Shown: one piece after another, positions 1 through 9,086 of the stretch
Position numbering within the stretch: position 1 is the first letter of the stretch
Layout: each line of letters starts with the position of its first letter
From: Bacteroidales bacterium
GTDB taxonomy: Bacteria > Bacteroidota > Bacteroidia > Bacteroidales > F082
NCBI GenBank assembly: GCA_024400425.1
Contig: JAKSMV010000007.1
Span: 51,405-115,404, forward strand
Length of the DNA stretch: 64,000 bases
Direction of reading: 5' to 3'
Notes under the pieces: model-generated
Databases searched by the model: none
The model's input: only the letters and a program-made list of their open reading frames with translations
Told to the model about the DNA's origin: nothing
Translations under genes and position numbers: made by a program

Positions 1-10
1 ACGAAACGCA

Positions 11-1465
11 ATGCAGACAATCGAAATTCAAGAAGCTTTAGTGCAACTTGCGAAGTCATCGGGCTATATCGTCACCGACATCCTCCCCATTGCCGAGTCA
101 GGCTCATCGAGGAAATATTATCGCATCGTCACCGAAACAGGCAGTTTGATAGGCACTTACAGCACCAATATTGAAGAAAATGAAGCTTTCATCAGTTTCA
201 GCTGGCACTTTGCCGAAAAGCACCTCAATGTGCCCGAAGTGCTTGCCGTTAGCGATGACCGTTGCTGCTACATCCAAAACGACTTTGGCGACGACAACCT
301 TTTCAATCATGTGCAGAATGCCCTGAGAGGCAAAGGATACGATGAAGAACTTATTCGCCTTTTCAAGATGACACTCAAGCAGTTAGTCGAATTTCAATGC
401 ACTGGGCATCAAGGATTAGACTACACCAAAGCCTACCCATCATCCTGTTTCGACCGCCAAGCCATCATCGACGACCTGAACTATTTCAAGTATTATTTCG
501 TGAAGCCACACCAAGAAATCGTCTTCAGCGAAACCCGTCTGAACCACGATTTCGAAGCCTTCGCCGATTTCGTCAGCCAAGCCCCAAACGACTTCTTCAT
601 GTATCGCGATTTCCAGTCGCGCAACATCATACTCAAGGATGGCAAACCATATTTCATTGATTTTCAAGGCGGACGAAAAGGGCCATTGCCTTACGATGTA
701 GTCTCGCTTCTCTACCAGGTGAAGGCACAGATGCCACAAGACATACGCGACCAGCTCATCGACTACTACAAAACCGAACTGGCACGCCACATCAGTCCCG
801 AAGAAGTCGGATTCGACATATTCCTACCCTATTTCGTCTATCTTCGCCTGATGCAAGTGCTTGGCGCATACGGATTTAGAGGTCTGATACAGAAAAAGGC
901 CCATTTCATGGAAAGCATACCATTTGCCCTAAATGAGATAGAAACACATGCTTTGAAACATCCTTTAGACGGCTATCCCGAACTACAATCGGTGCTCAAC
1001 CAGTTGTCAATGCTGAATGCGAAATACCACGTTGACGGGAAGCAAGATATTGGAAAACTGACAGTTACCATCAACAGCTTCTCGTTCAAGAAAGGTTATC
1101 CCGACGACCTTAGCGGCAACGGAGGCGGATTCGTATTCGACTGCCGCGCCCTTCCCAACCCTGGACGCGAACCCGAGTTCAAGACCAAGACTGGCCGCGA
1201 CTGGGAAGTCGCCGATTATCTGAATGCCAAGCCTCAGACCCACATCTTCCTCGACCACGTAAAAGGCATCGTCGCACAAAGTGTAGAAAACTATTGCGAA
1301 CGTCATTTTTCCAACCTTATGATTTCGTTCGGCTGCACTGGCGGACAGCACCGTTCCGTGTTCTTTGCCCAAAGCATCTACGACTGGCTAAAAGACGAAT
1401 ATCCAGACATTCACTTGAAACTGAACCACATAGAACAAAAATTCGAGGAGGAAAGCGGCCTATGA
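11..1465 (+). CDS. AmgK-like sugar kinase fused to RapZ C-terminal domain
   Basis: 484 aa, predicted cytoplasmic. Residues about 1-340 form an aminoglycoside-phosphotransferase/choline-kinase fold: YRDFQSRN near 198-205 supplies the catalytic Asp and metal-binding Asn, and IDFQGG near 216-221 is the second metal-binding Asp. The remaining residues, from about 350, match the RapZ C-terminal domain, with FVFDCRALPNP and SFGCTGGQHRS motifs. The stop overlaps the next gene's start as ATGA. That neighbour is a MurU-like sugar-phosphate nucleotidyltransferase, so the pair resembles AmgK/MurU, which phosphorylates and then uridylylates MurNAc in cell-wall recycling. RapZ-C binds RNA and senses glucosamine-6-phosphate in E. 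coli; its role here is inferred. The substrate is not proven. The start is the first ATG available; only 10 bases precede it, so an upstream operon partner may exist. Confidence 0.85.
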   Translation: MQTIEIQEALVQLAKSSGYIVTDILPIAESGSSRKYYRIVTETGSLIGTYSTNIEENEAFISFSWHFAEKHLNVPEVLAVSDDRCCYIQNDFGDDNLFNHVQNALRGKGYDEELIRLFKMTLKQLVEFQCTGHQGLDYTKAYPSSCFDRQAIIDDLNYFKYYFVKPHQEIVFSETRLNHDFEAFADFVSQAPNDFFMYRDFQSRNIILKDGKPYFIDFQGGRKGPLPYDVVSLLYQVKAQMPQDIRDQLIDYYKTELARHISPEEVGFDIFLPYFVYLRLMQVLGAYGFRGLIQKKAHFMESIPFALNEIETHALKHPLDGYPELQSVLNQLSMLNAKYHVDGKQDIGKLTVTINSFSFKKGYPDDLSGNGGGFVFDCRALPNPGREPEFKTKTGRDWEVADYLNAKPQTHIFLDHVKGIVAQSVENYCERHFSNLMISFGCTGGQHRSVFFAQSIYDWLKDEYPDIHLKLNHIEQKFEEESGL

Positions 1466-2199
1466 CCAAACACTACACCACCGCCATGATTCTGGCAGCA
1501 GGTTTGGGCACCCGTCTCAAGGAACTCACCCACGACAAACCCAAAGCCTTGGTCGAAATCAACGGAAAACCATTGCTGCAACACACTATTGAGGCACTGA
1601 TTTCCAATGGTTTTCACCATATCGTTATCAACGTGCACCACTTCGGTCAACAGATTATCGACTTCGTCAACAGCCATGCCTTCGACGCTGAAATCCGCAT
1701 CTCCGACGAGCGGGACCTGCTGATGGACACCGGCGGTGGCATTGTGAAAGCCTCTTCCCTTTTTCAAGACTCGGAAGTCGTCTTTGTCCACAATGTTGAC
1801 ATTATCAGCAATGTAAACCTCAAGGAGATAAGTCAGCAATTCATTGATTCAAAAGACGATGCATGGCTTCTGACACAAAATCGGGAGACCTCGCGCAAGC
1901 TCCTTTTCGACCAAAACCATCAACTCATCGGATGGAAAAACAAAGCCGAAGAACGCTACAAATGGGTAAATGAAGTCCACGACGGCTACCAAGAAATGGC
2001 CTTCAGCGGGATGCACGTCTTCCGCAGCGACCTTTTTGCAAATTTCGAAGAAAGACCGGCGAGCGTCATCGACCTTTATCTGGAACTCGCTCAACAGAAA
2101 CGCATCATCAGCCATCCCATCAATCCAGGATTTTGGTTCGACTTAGGCAAAGCCGAACAATTACAAAGCATTGAAGAACAACTAAATATAATCAAATGA
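1462..2199 (+). CDS. MurU-like sugar-phosphate nucleotidyltransferase
   Basis: 245 aa. The N-terminus carries the nucleotidyltransferase signature LAAGLGTRL followed by KPKALVEINGKPLL, which binds nucleotide triphosphate in the GT-A-like fold. The family transfers a nucleotide to a sugar 1-phosphate. Size and the preceding kinase gene fit MurU (MurNAc-1-phosphate uridylyltransferase), though mannose-1-phosphate guanylyltransferase-type substrates cannot be excluded. The start at 1462 is chosen because it gives the conserved N-terminus MTKHYTTAMILAAG and a 4-bp ATGA overlap with the kinase; the frame stays open further upstream but only inside the kinase gene. The gene overlaps the next one by 4 bp, so all three are probably translationally coupled. 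Confidence 0.85.
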   Translation: MTKHYTTAMILAAGLGTRLKELTHDKPKALVEINGKPLLQHTIEALISNGFHHIVINVHHFGQQIIDFVNSHAFDAEIRISDERDLLMDTGGGIVKASSLFQDSEVVFVHNVDIISNVNLKEISQQFIDSKDDAWLLTQNRETSRKLLFDQNHQLIGWKNKAEERYKWVNEVHDGYQEMAFSGMHVFRSDLFANFEERPASVIDLYLELAQQKRIISHPINPGFWFDLGKAEQLQSIEEQLNIIK

Positions 2200-5087
2200 A
2201 AGAGACCTTCACCCAGCGTATCGCTCAACACATCAAAGAGCATTACGACCTTCAGAAACAAGAACTTACCGTTGTCTTTCCCAACAAACGAGCAGCTTTC
2301 TACCTACGATCAGAGTTCCAAAAAGACAACGCGACAACCATTTGGCTGCCGCAGATGCTCTCCATCCAAGAAGCCATGACCCAATGGAGCGGCAAGCTTC
2401 TGGTTGACAACATCGACATGCTTTTCGAACTTATCGACATTGATGCAGAACTGCGTCCCAACAGCGATTCCGACCTTAAAACTTTCGGCAGCCAAGCCGC
2501 ACAAATGGCCAAAGACTTCGACGAAATCGACCAATATGATGTGGATGCCAAGCAACTCTTCAACTATGTCCTCGACAACAAGAAACTCGAAATCTGGGAC
2601 TTCGACGAAGAGAAAAGCAAGGAAAAAGAGCGCAAGTATCTCGATTTCTTCAATTCGCTTTACGTTTATTATACACGTTTGCGCGAGCGTTTAGAGCAAC
2701 AAGGAAAAGGCTATTATGGCATGATAACCAAACATTTGGCTCATCTTGACGACAATAGCCTCTGCCAAGCCATCGGCGAAAGGAAAATCATCTTTGCAGG
2801 TTTCAACGCGCTTACGAAAACCGAAGACGCCATCATCGACAAGCTGGTGAAAAACGGTTTGGCAGAAGTCATCTTCGACTACGATTCCTATTATATTGAC
2901 GACACCAACAACGAAGCGGGACTTTTTGCACGGCGTTACCGACTGACCCACCCAAAATGGATGGAAAACAGTGTCAGCAACCGTCTGCTCACCGAAGAAA
3001 AACACATTCACATCATCAGCGCAAGTGGCAACACGCTGCAAGCCAAAGCCTTGCAAGCCAAGTTACAAGCCAACAACGACAGCAACGCCGCCATCATCCT
3101 CGCCGACGAGAAATTGCTGATTCCCGTGCTGAACTCCATTCCCTGCACCGATGCTTTCGGCGACTTCAAAGTCTCAATGGGCTATCCTATCAACAAAACC
3201 ACTGTCAACCAACTCATTAAAGAGTATTTTTCCATCCAACGTTGGAACAAAATCAAACGTAAAATCACCATCAAAGGCGAGGAACAGGCAATCGAAGGCT
3301 GGTACATTTGGCACATTTTCCGCATCATGGACCTCGAATTGGTCAGGATCATATTCTCAAACAACGAGTTACAATCCTACGAGCGTTGGAAGAAACAAGC
3401 TGGTGAAAATGGCAAGTTCATCTTTGAAGACAGCGACTTCGCAAGTTTCGATACCACACCCGACATCAAGACATTTCTCCATCTTATCCTTAAGACGAAA
3501 CAAGAAAACGAGCAGAAAGCAATCGGTTTTTGCGACAACATCTTGCAACTATTATCGTTCATTGCCAACAAGATACAATCAAAAAAAGAGCCGAAGAAAA
3601 TGGTTTTCCTTCTCAATCAGGTGAGCGAAATCGGCAAGACGATAATCCGCATCAAGCAAGTCGTAGAGCGCCATCCCGACTATGCCAACGACATTAAAAG
3701 CGTAGAGATTCTCTATCGGACCCTTTCGTCAGGCGCAGCCATCAAACTCAACAGCAGCAGCACTAATGGACTGCAAATCATGGGATTGCTCGAAACCCGA
3801 AACCTCGATTTCAGCAACCTTCATGTGCTCAGCGTCAACGAAGGCATCTTGCCCACCGACAAATCGCAATCCAGCTTCATTCCATCCTTCATCAAACGAG
3901 TTTTCGGGCTTCCTGGTTATACCGAGAAGCAAGCCGTGTTTGCCTACCATTTTTATCATCTTCTGCAAAACGGAAGCGACATCAATCTATATTACAACAA
4001 TTTAGCATCTGCTTCAGGAGGCGAACCAAGCCGTTTCATCTTGCAAATCGAGCATGAATTGGCAAGACATGGCAATATCAAAATCGTAAAAGAAACTTTT
4101 GCCACCGACACCAGCGAAACCACTTCAGCCATTGCAAACACTGCCCAAAAGCAGCCCGTTATGGACAAAATCAAGCACATTCTTACAGAGCGAGGACTCT
4201 CCCCTACTTCACTGTCGTCATACATCGATTGTCCGATGAAATTCTACCTCAAATACATCATGGGCATCAACGACAACAGCTTTGACGAAGAAATGGGGGC
4301 CAACACCAAGGGAACCATCATTCACCGGACCCTTGAGATTCTTCTTGAAGGCTACAAGAAACAAGCAAAACCTATTGATAAAGAAGAATTTAAGCTCATT
4401 TCATCACAAAAAGAAAATGCCCTCAGCCAAGCCATCGAAGAAAGCAATCCGCGAGGTATGACCGACATTGGCTACAACTACCTGAACAAATTGAACATCC
4501 ATCAGCAACTTGAGAACTACCTGAACTACACTTCTTTGCAACTAAAAGACGGTAAAACGATTTCCATCATCGATACAGAATCGGAACTATATGCAAAGTG
4601 CGACACATCCAACGGTTCCTATGCCTTTAAAGGCAATGCCGACCGCATTGACCGTTTTGATGGAACGTTGCGCGTCATCGACTACAAGACTGGGGAGGTT
4701 GGAAGTGGAGATGTCACTCTTCCCTATCGTTTCGAAGGCCAAGATGACCTTGAATATCTGAGAAGCATTCCTGCCAAAGCCTTGCAACTGCTTCTATATC
4801 AGTACATGTTTCTGAAAAACAATCCAAGCCATCAAGCAGGCGAGGTGCAAGGTTGCATCCATGCGCTCAAATACAGCAACCAACTGGAATTTCCTCTCAG
4901 AAAGCTAACGCGAAAGCCAGCTGGCACCATTGTTCCATTCCTTGAAGACAATACCTTCATCGACGACATGGAGAAAATGCTCAGCGCAGTCGTTGAGGAA
5001 ATCTCGAATCCAGACATCCTTTTCACCCAAACCGAGGACACACAAAAATGCAAAAATTGCGACTTTAAGGAGATTTGCCGGCGTTAA
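2196..5087 (+). CDS. AddB-like PD-(D/E)XK nuclease family protein
   Basis: 963 aa. The N-terminus has VVFPNKRAAFYLRSEF, typical of the helicase-like domain of AddB/RexB proteins, where the Walker motif is often degenerate. The C-terminal third carries a PD-(D/E)XK nuclease core with VIDYKTGEV (catalytic Asp and Lys) near residue 828. Cysteines in YIDCPMKFYLKY (near 678) and the terminal CKNCDFKEIC cluster would bind the iron-sulfur cluster that staples AddB-type nuclease domains. The expected role is double-strand-break end processing together with an AddA-type helicase, which is not in this window. Translation is coupled to the upstream nucleotidyltransferase by an ATGA overlap. Its stop overlaps the convergent DUF721 gene by 4 bp. 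Confidence 0.85.
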   Translation: MKETFTQRIAQHIKEHYDLQKQELTVVFPNKRAAFYLRSEFQKDNATTIWLPQMLSIQEAMTQWSGKLLVDNIDMLFELIDIDAELRPNSDSDLKTFGSQAAQMAKDFDEIDQYDVDAKQLFNYVLDNKKLEIWDFDEEKSKEKERKYLDFFNSLYVYYTRLRERLEQQGKGYYGMITKHLAHLDDNSLCQAIGERKIIFAGFNALTKTEDAIIDKLVKNGLAEVIFDYDSYYIDDTNNEAGLFARRYRLTHPKWMENSVSNRLLTEEKHIHIISASGNTLQAKALQAKLQANNDSNAAIILADEKLLIPVLNSIPCTDAFGDFKVSMGYPINKTTVNQLIKEYFSIQRWNKIKRKITIKGEEQAIEGWYIWHIFRIMDLELVRIIFSNNELQSYERWKKQAGENGKFIFEDSDFASFDTTPDIKTFLHLILKTKQENEQKAIGFCDNILQLLSFIANKIQSKKEPKKMVFLLNQVSEIGKTIIRIKQVVERHPDYANDIKSVEILYRTLSSGAAIKLNSSSTNGLQIMGLLETRNLDFSNLHVLSVNEGILPTDKSQSSFIPSFIKRVFGLPGYTEKQAVFAYHFYHLLQNGSDINLYYNNLASASGGEPSRFILQIEHELARHGNIKIVKETFATDTSETTSAIANTAQKQPVMDKIKHILTERGLSPTSLSSYIDCPMKFYLKYIMGINDNSFDEEMGANTKGTIIHRTLEILLEGYKKQAKPIDKEEFKLISSQKENALSQAIEESNPRGMTDIGYNYLNKLNIHQQLENYLNYTSLQLKDGKTISIIDTESELYAKCDTSNGSYAFKGNADRIDRFDGTLRVIDYKTGEVGSGDVTLPYRFEGQDDLEYLRSIPAKALQLLLYQYMFLKNNPSHQAGEVQGCIHALKYSNQLEFPLRKLTRKPAGTIVPFLEDNTFIDDMEKMLSAVVEEISNPDILFTQTEDTQKCKNCDFKEICRR

Positions 5088-5374
5088 TTCAACACGATTT
5101 CCGAAATGACATCACGTCCAGCAACGGAATTCAAATTTTTGATTAGCAACGATTTAGAATAGTTCAACTCCACACGCAGCGCATCCGAATCCACACGAAC
5201 GAAAAGCACACCATTGCGAATGTACAAGTCGATGGTGTGCGAAGCGATGAATGACCCGACCACCTGCTTCCACGAGTTGATGACCTTCACCTCGTCGAGA
5301 TAACCTGCTCCACGACGCATCTCATAGAACTGCTTAATCAGTTCAGCCAACGGTTTCACATCGTAGTATATCAT
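5084..5374 (-). CDS. DUF721 (DciA-like) protein
   Basis: 96 aa, of the DUF721 family related to DciA, the ancestral helicase-loading factor that recruits DnaB. The conserved WKQVVG...ASHT core and the following VDSDALRVEL segment form the KH-like fold of this family. The start overlaps the recF stop by 4 bp (ATGA), so it is the last gene of the nusB-porQ-recF operon. Next to recF, a role in replication or repair is plausible; helicase loading is inferred from the family. It is shorter than proteobacterial DciA, which carries an extended N- or C-terminal tail. Confidence 0.8.
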   Translation of the reverse strand: MIYYDVKPLAELIKQFYEMRRGAGYLDEVKVINSWKQVVGSFIASHTIDLYIRNGVLFVRVDSDALRVELNYSKSLLIKNLNSVAGRDVISEIVLN

Positions 5375-6489
5375 CTGTCACCTCCCAACTCGGCCACCTT
5401 GCCCCTTTCGACTTCAAAAATCTTATGGTTGATGCATGTGTTTTCAAACAGCCGTTCAACTCTTTGTTGCTGAGTATCAGTAATAAACACTTGCCCAAAA
5501 TGGTCATCGCCCACCAAACGAACCAATTTCATGACGCGCTGGTCATCGAGTTTGTCAAAGATATCGTCCAACAGTAAAATCGGTTTATAGCCAATCTTTT
5601 GGTAGTTGAACTCAAATTGAGCCAAACGGATGGAAACCACAAACGACTTCTGCTGCCCTTGCGAGCCAAATTTCTTCAGTTGATGGCCATCAAGCGAAAA
5701 GTCAAGATCGTCCTTGTGGATGCCCACATTGGTATAACCCGAATGCAAGTCTTGCTGCAAACTCTCGTCAAGCAGTTCAAGCAATGGTTTCTTCTCCATT
5801 TTCGACTGGTAGGCGATTCCAACTTGCTCATTATTACCCGAAACCACTTCGTAATAATGTTGGAAAATCGGCAAAAACTCATCGAGAAATTGGAGACGCT
5901 TGCGATAAATATCATCAGCGTTGCACACAAGTTGTTCGTCCCAAAGGCGAAGCAAATCGCGGTCGAAACGACGCGTCTCGGCAAACTGCTTCAGTTGCAT
6001 ATTGCGCTGCAGCAACGCTCGATTGTATTTCAGCAAAGCATTGAGATACAGCGGGTCGAACTGCGAGATGACGCCATCGATAAACTTTCTACGCAACTCG
6101 CTGCCTTCGTTGATGAGGTCGCGGTCGTAGGGAGAAATCATCACCAATGGGAACTTCCCGATATGGTCAGCCAATCGGTTGTATTCTTTCTTGTTGAAAC
6201 GAAACGACTTTTGCGCGTCATGCTTCTGCACGCACGACACCAGTTCATCTTCCTTTTCATCGTGAGAATACACACCATGGATGGCGAAGAAATCCTGGTC
6301 GTGACGGATATTCTGTTTGTCAGCCGAACCGAAGAAACTCTTGCAAAACGAAAGATAATAAATGGAATCAAGGATATTAGTCTTGCCCGCACCATTCAGC
6401 CCGACAAAGCAGTTCACCTTTTCGGAGAACTTCATTTCAGCCGATTCGCAGTTCTTGAAATTCGCAAGCTTGAGTTCGTGGAGATACAT
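5371..6489 (-). CDS. recF: DNA replication and repair protein RecF
   Basis: 372 aa, normal RecF length. The N-terminal lobe of this SMC/ABC-type ATPase has Walker A GLNGAGKTN at residues 30-38. The ABC signature region FGSQGQQKS and Walker B ILLLDDIFDKLD lie in the C-terminal half. RecF loads RecA at single-strand gaps together with RecO and RecR and binds DNA as a dimer. It starts 5 bp beyond the porQ stop and overlaps DUF721, so it is expressed in the nusB-led operon. Unlike in many bacteria it is not beside dnaA/dnaN here. Confidence 0.96.
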   Translation of the reverse strand: MYLHELKLANFKNCESAEMKFSEKVNCFVGLNGAGKTNILDSIYYLSFCKSFFGSADKQNIRHDQDFFAIHGVYSHDEKEDELVSCVQKHDAQKSFRFNKKEYNRLADHIGKFPLVMISPYDRDLINEGSELRRKFIDGVISQFDPLYLNALLKYNRALLQRNMQLKQFAETRRFDRDLLRLWDEQLVCNADDIYRKRLQFLDEFLPIFQHYYEVVSGNNEQVGIAYQSKMEKKPLLELLDESLQQDLHSGYTNVGIHKDDLDFSLDGHQLKKFGSQGQQKSFVVSIRLAQFEFNYQKIGYKPILLLDDIFDKLDDQRVMKLVRLVGDDHFGQVFITDTQQQRVERLFENTCINHKIFEVERGKVAELGGDR

Positions 6490-6494
6490 AACAC

Positions 6495-7535
6495 TTACTT
6501 GAACTTACTCAAATCAATGCGCAGCGTGAGATAATTGGGCGAGCCTACGATATTGTTTCGCGAGCGCGAGTAATCAATCTCGAACATCTTAATTTTCAGA
6601 CCGAAACCAGCCGAGAAACCGACCAAAGAACGAGCCTCGACAGGTTTCATATTGCGATGAACTTCATAATCGTATGATGCGCGAAGCACAAGATTCTTGC
6701 CCAATTCGAGTTCGCCGCCAAGCACGAGATGACTGGCCAAGTTGGTGAAGAAAATTTCCGTCTTCGTGGCCTCAGGAACGATGCCAGTGATAGGGTCTGG
6801 CTCTGCATTTGGATCTGCATGATACTTGTTCCACCTTTGTATGTCCTTGAATCCCATCACGATGGTCAAAGGCAGGTGGTCGAGTTTCTTTGATGCCACA
6901 AAATCAATCCTGAAAGGGAGTTTCAGACTGCCTGATTCGAAATCGGAGTACAGCTGAACGCCCACATTGCGGGCGGCAAGAGTGAAGGCCCAGTTTGAAT
7001 AGGCCCAATAGGTACCAGCCACGTCAACAGCCAAAGCGCCAGCGCGATAGCTTTCATATTGCAATCCCGCATATTTCAGGTTGGCTCCAATGCTCCACTT
7101 GTCGGTCAGTTCGCGCCCCCAACCCAAAGTGACAGCATATGACGACACATCGAAAGTGCCTCCAGTTTCATTGCCACTCTCAGACGTATAGGTCATTTCG
7201 CCATGGTTGAGATATTGGACCGAGGCAGCGAAGCTACCCGCCTTCTCGAAAGTGTGTGCATATTGAGCCGTAGCGAAATTCGTAGCCGTATTAAAGTCAC
7301 CTACCCACGAAAACGCCACCTGATTGTTCGTAGAAGGGCAAATCGACGAGGGGTTGAACAGCGTTGTAGAAATATCGCCATCGTGCATTGGCAAAGGCAA
7401 ACCACCCAAAGCGGCAGTACGAGCCGAATTGTTGGCCGTCAACATACGAAACGCTCCGTTATCGACCTGAGCCGTAGCTTCAAAGGTTGCGAGCGAAAGG
7501 AGCAGCAAACCCAAAAGTGAGATGTAACGCTTCAT
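6495..7535 (-). CDS. porQ: Type IX secretion system protein PorQ
   Basis: 346 aa with a signal peptide (MKRYISLLGLLLLSLATF...ATAQ). The mature N-terminus GAFRMLTANNSARTAALGG and the repeated amphipathic strands match the PorV/PorQ/PorP family of outer-membrane beta-barrels; the sequence is closest to PorQ as I recall the family. PorQ belongs to the T9SS attachment complex, which exports cargo bearing C-terminal sorting domains. Six such cargo proteins are in this window. The gene sits between nusB and recF on the same strand with short gaps, a cotranscription arrangement. Confidence 0.85.
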   Translation of the reverse strand: MKRYISLLGLLLLSLATFEATAQVDNGAFRMLTANNSARTAALGGLPLPMHDGDISTTLFNPSSICPSTNNQVAFSWVGDFNTATNFATAQYAHTFEKAGSFAASVQYLNHGEMTYTSESGNETGGTFDVSSYAVTLGWGRELTDKWSIGANLKYAGLQYESYRAGALAVDVAGTYWAYSNWAFTLAARNVGVQLYSDFESGSLKLPFRIDFVASKKLDHLPLTIVMGFKDIQRWNKYHADPNAEPDPITGIVPEATKTEIFFTNLASHLVLGGELELGKNLVLRASYDYEVHRNMKPVEARSLVGFSAGFGLKIKMFEIDYSRSRNNIVGSPNYLTLRIDLSKFK

Positions 7536-7583
7536 TTTTTCAACTATTTATCTGATAACGGAAATACGTTTCAATTATTGCAA

Positions 7584-8549
7584 TTATTTGTCGATCAAGC
7601 CAGGGCCTGTCTTCTTCATTCTACCATCGGCCTTCAGCTGTTGGGAAATCTTGTCGAGCATACCGTTGACGAAACGGCGACTGTCAGGCGTGCTGTAGAA
7701 CTTCGAGAGTTCAATATATTCATTGATTGTCACCTTGACAGGGATGAAATGGAACTCCAAGAACTCTGTCAGAGCCATGAAAATCAATATCTTGTCCATC
7801 AATGCCAGACGATCATATTCCCAATTGGAAATATTGTCTTTCACTATTTGGACATAGTCGTCAGCGTGAAGAAGGGTCTTCTTGAAAAGTTGGATTACAA
7901 ATTCCTTATCTTCGTTAACTTCATCGTTTTCAGTCTTATATACAGGAGGCAACTTGCTATTTTCGTTAAACGACGATGGCATCTCGTTGATGAACTTCCA
8001 AAGCAAGAAGACCGCAATCTGATAGTCGCTGCTGAACGAGAGGCGCAAGGCAGCATAGAAATCGTAAAGCGAAGCATCGTCGGCCATATAGGTGTCGATG
8101 ACCGAAACGAGAAAACGCTTGTCGTCAGCGAAGCTATCCTCTCCGTTATTCATATATTCCTTATACTCAGGATATTCGACAAGTCGATTATAGCACGAAC
8201 GGATGAAATCCTCACGATAGTCAGCCCAATTGATTTTGTGCTTTTCCTCGTAATCAATAAGGTTTCTGTTGTCATCAAGTGCATTGAGGATGCGGTTATT
8301 GACGAACTTCAGGTTAGGATTCAGGTCTTCAGCCGTCGGGAAATTCTTGTTTCTGTTTTCCTCGATGCGGCGCTCGGCAAATTTCTTCACCTCTACCCAA
8401 AATGACAATTGGTAAACAAAAAGCTCATAAAGGTTATCCACCCCTTCAAGAAGGCGGCGTTCGGCTTGTGCAAGGCTGTCGTTTTCCGACTGGTGATATG
8501 CGTAAAGCTCCTGTAAAGCCTTGACTCTCAAAAATCTTCTATTCAACAT
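7584..8549 (-). CDS. nusB: Transcription antitermination protein NusB
   Basis: 321 aa, the extended NusB form seen in Bacteroidota. The N-terminus MLNRRFLRVKALQELYAYHQSEN is typical, and the C-terminal NusB fold contains FIPVKVTINEYIELSKFYSTPDSRRFVNGMLDKI. NusB with NusE (S10) binds boxA RNA in rRNA antitermination. The middle insertion of about 150 residues relative to E. coli NusB (139 aa) is lineage-typical and of unknown function. A -7 box (8582-8589) sits about 33 bp upstream of the ATG, making nusB the first gene of the operon nusB-porQ-recF-DUF721. Confidence 0.93.
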   Translation of the reverse strand: MLNRRFLRVKALQELYAYHQSENDSLAQAERRLLEGVDNLYELFVYQLSFWVEVKKFAERRIEENRNKNFPTAEDLNPNLKFVNNRILNALDDNRNLIDYEEKHKINWADYREDFIRSCYNRLVEYPEYKEYMNNGEDSFADDKRFLVSVIDTYMADDASLYDFYAALRLSFSSDYQIAVFLLWKFINEMPSSFNENSKLPPVYKTENDEVNEDKEFVIQLFKKTLLHADDYVQIVKDNISNWEYDRLALMDKILIFMALTEFLEFHFIPVKVTINEYIELSKFYSTPDSRRFVNGMLDKISQQLKADGRMKKTGPGLIDK

Positions 8550-8581
8550 AAGAATAAAGTTAGAACGATAAAATGAAATTG

Positions 8582-8589
8582 CAAAGGTA
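8582..8589 (-). promoter_or_regulatory. -7 promoter element of nusB operon
   Basis: On the minus strand this reads TACCTTTG, a match to the Bacteroidota -7 consensus TAnnTTTG. It lies about 33 bp upstream of the nusB ATG. It is back-to-back with the Dabb gene promoter 45 bp away. Confidence 0.65.
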
Positions 8590-8633
8590 GAATAAAATGC
8601 CGAATGGAGAATGAAGAATGAAGAATATTTTTG

Positions 8634-8641
8634 TAATTTTG
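8634..8641 (+). promoter_or_regulatory. -7 promoter element of Dabb gene
   Basis: TAATTTTG, a match to TAnnTTTG, 23 bp before the ATG at 8665. No good -33 TTTG is visible at the expected distance. Its position shows that the ATG at 8611 is upstream of the transcription start and is not used. Confidence 0.6.
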
Positions 8642-8664
8642 CAGAAATTCAAAATAGCAAGGAA

Positions 8665-8982
8665 ATGAAAATCTTGAAGCATATCGTAATGTGGAAATTC
8701 AAGGACGAGGCGGAAGGACGCACCCGCACCGAAAACGCACAATGGATGAAAGAACACCTAGAAGCCCTCGTCGGGAAAATCCCCGAATTGCTTAGTGCCG
8801 AAGTCGGCATTAATATAAAGGAGTCGGATGCTGCCTACGATGCCGTGCTCACCGCCACTTTCCGCAACATCGAGGATTTGGAAACCTATAAAAAGCACCC
8901 CTTACATCAAGAAGTTTCGAACTATTGCAAGGGAGTGCGGCTTTCGCGTGTAGTCTGCGATTATTTCGTGGATGAAAAATAA
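8665..8982 (+). CDS. Dabb family protein (stress-responsive A/B barrel)
   Basis: 105 aa. The sequence begins MKILKHIVMWKFKDEA, the hallmark start of the Dabb (dimeric alpha+beta barrel) family, and includes the conserved histidine in HIVMWK and the segment YKKHPLHQEVSNY. The family is small, cytoplasmic and dimeric; biochemical roles vary and none is assigned here. The start at 8665 is chosen over 8611 because a -7 box lies between them and GGA precedes the ATG. The gene is monocistronic, divergent from nusB. Confidence 0.85.
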   Translation: MKILKHIVMWKFKDEAEGRTRTENAQWMKEHLEALVGKIPELLSAEVGINIKESDAAYDAVLTATFRNIEDLETYKKHPLHQEVSNYCKGVRLSRVVCDYFVDEK

Positions 8983-9019
8983 ATTTCCCGAAAACATCAA
9001 TACGTATCGAGAAAATATA

Positions 9020-9027
9020 TACTTTTG
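9020..9027 (+). promoter_or_regulatory. -7 promoter element of rubrerythrin gene
   Basis: TACTTTTG matches TAnnTTTG and sits 60 bp upstream of the rubrerythrin ATG, leaving a leader of about 55 nt with an AAGGAA ribosome-binding-like stretch close to the start. Confidence 0.6.
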
Positions 9028-9086
9028 CATCGATTTGAAATGATTACAATTTTGAACTAATTAAAAAATACAGAAAGGAATTACAA

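Noticed and set aside
1294..1461. Upstream extension of the nucleotidyltransferase
   Set aside because: It is entirely inside the kinase/RapZ gene; the family's N-terminal motif begins at 1462.
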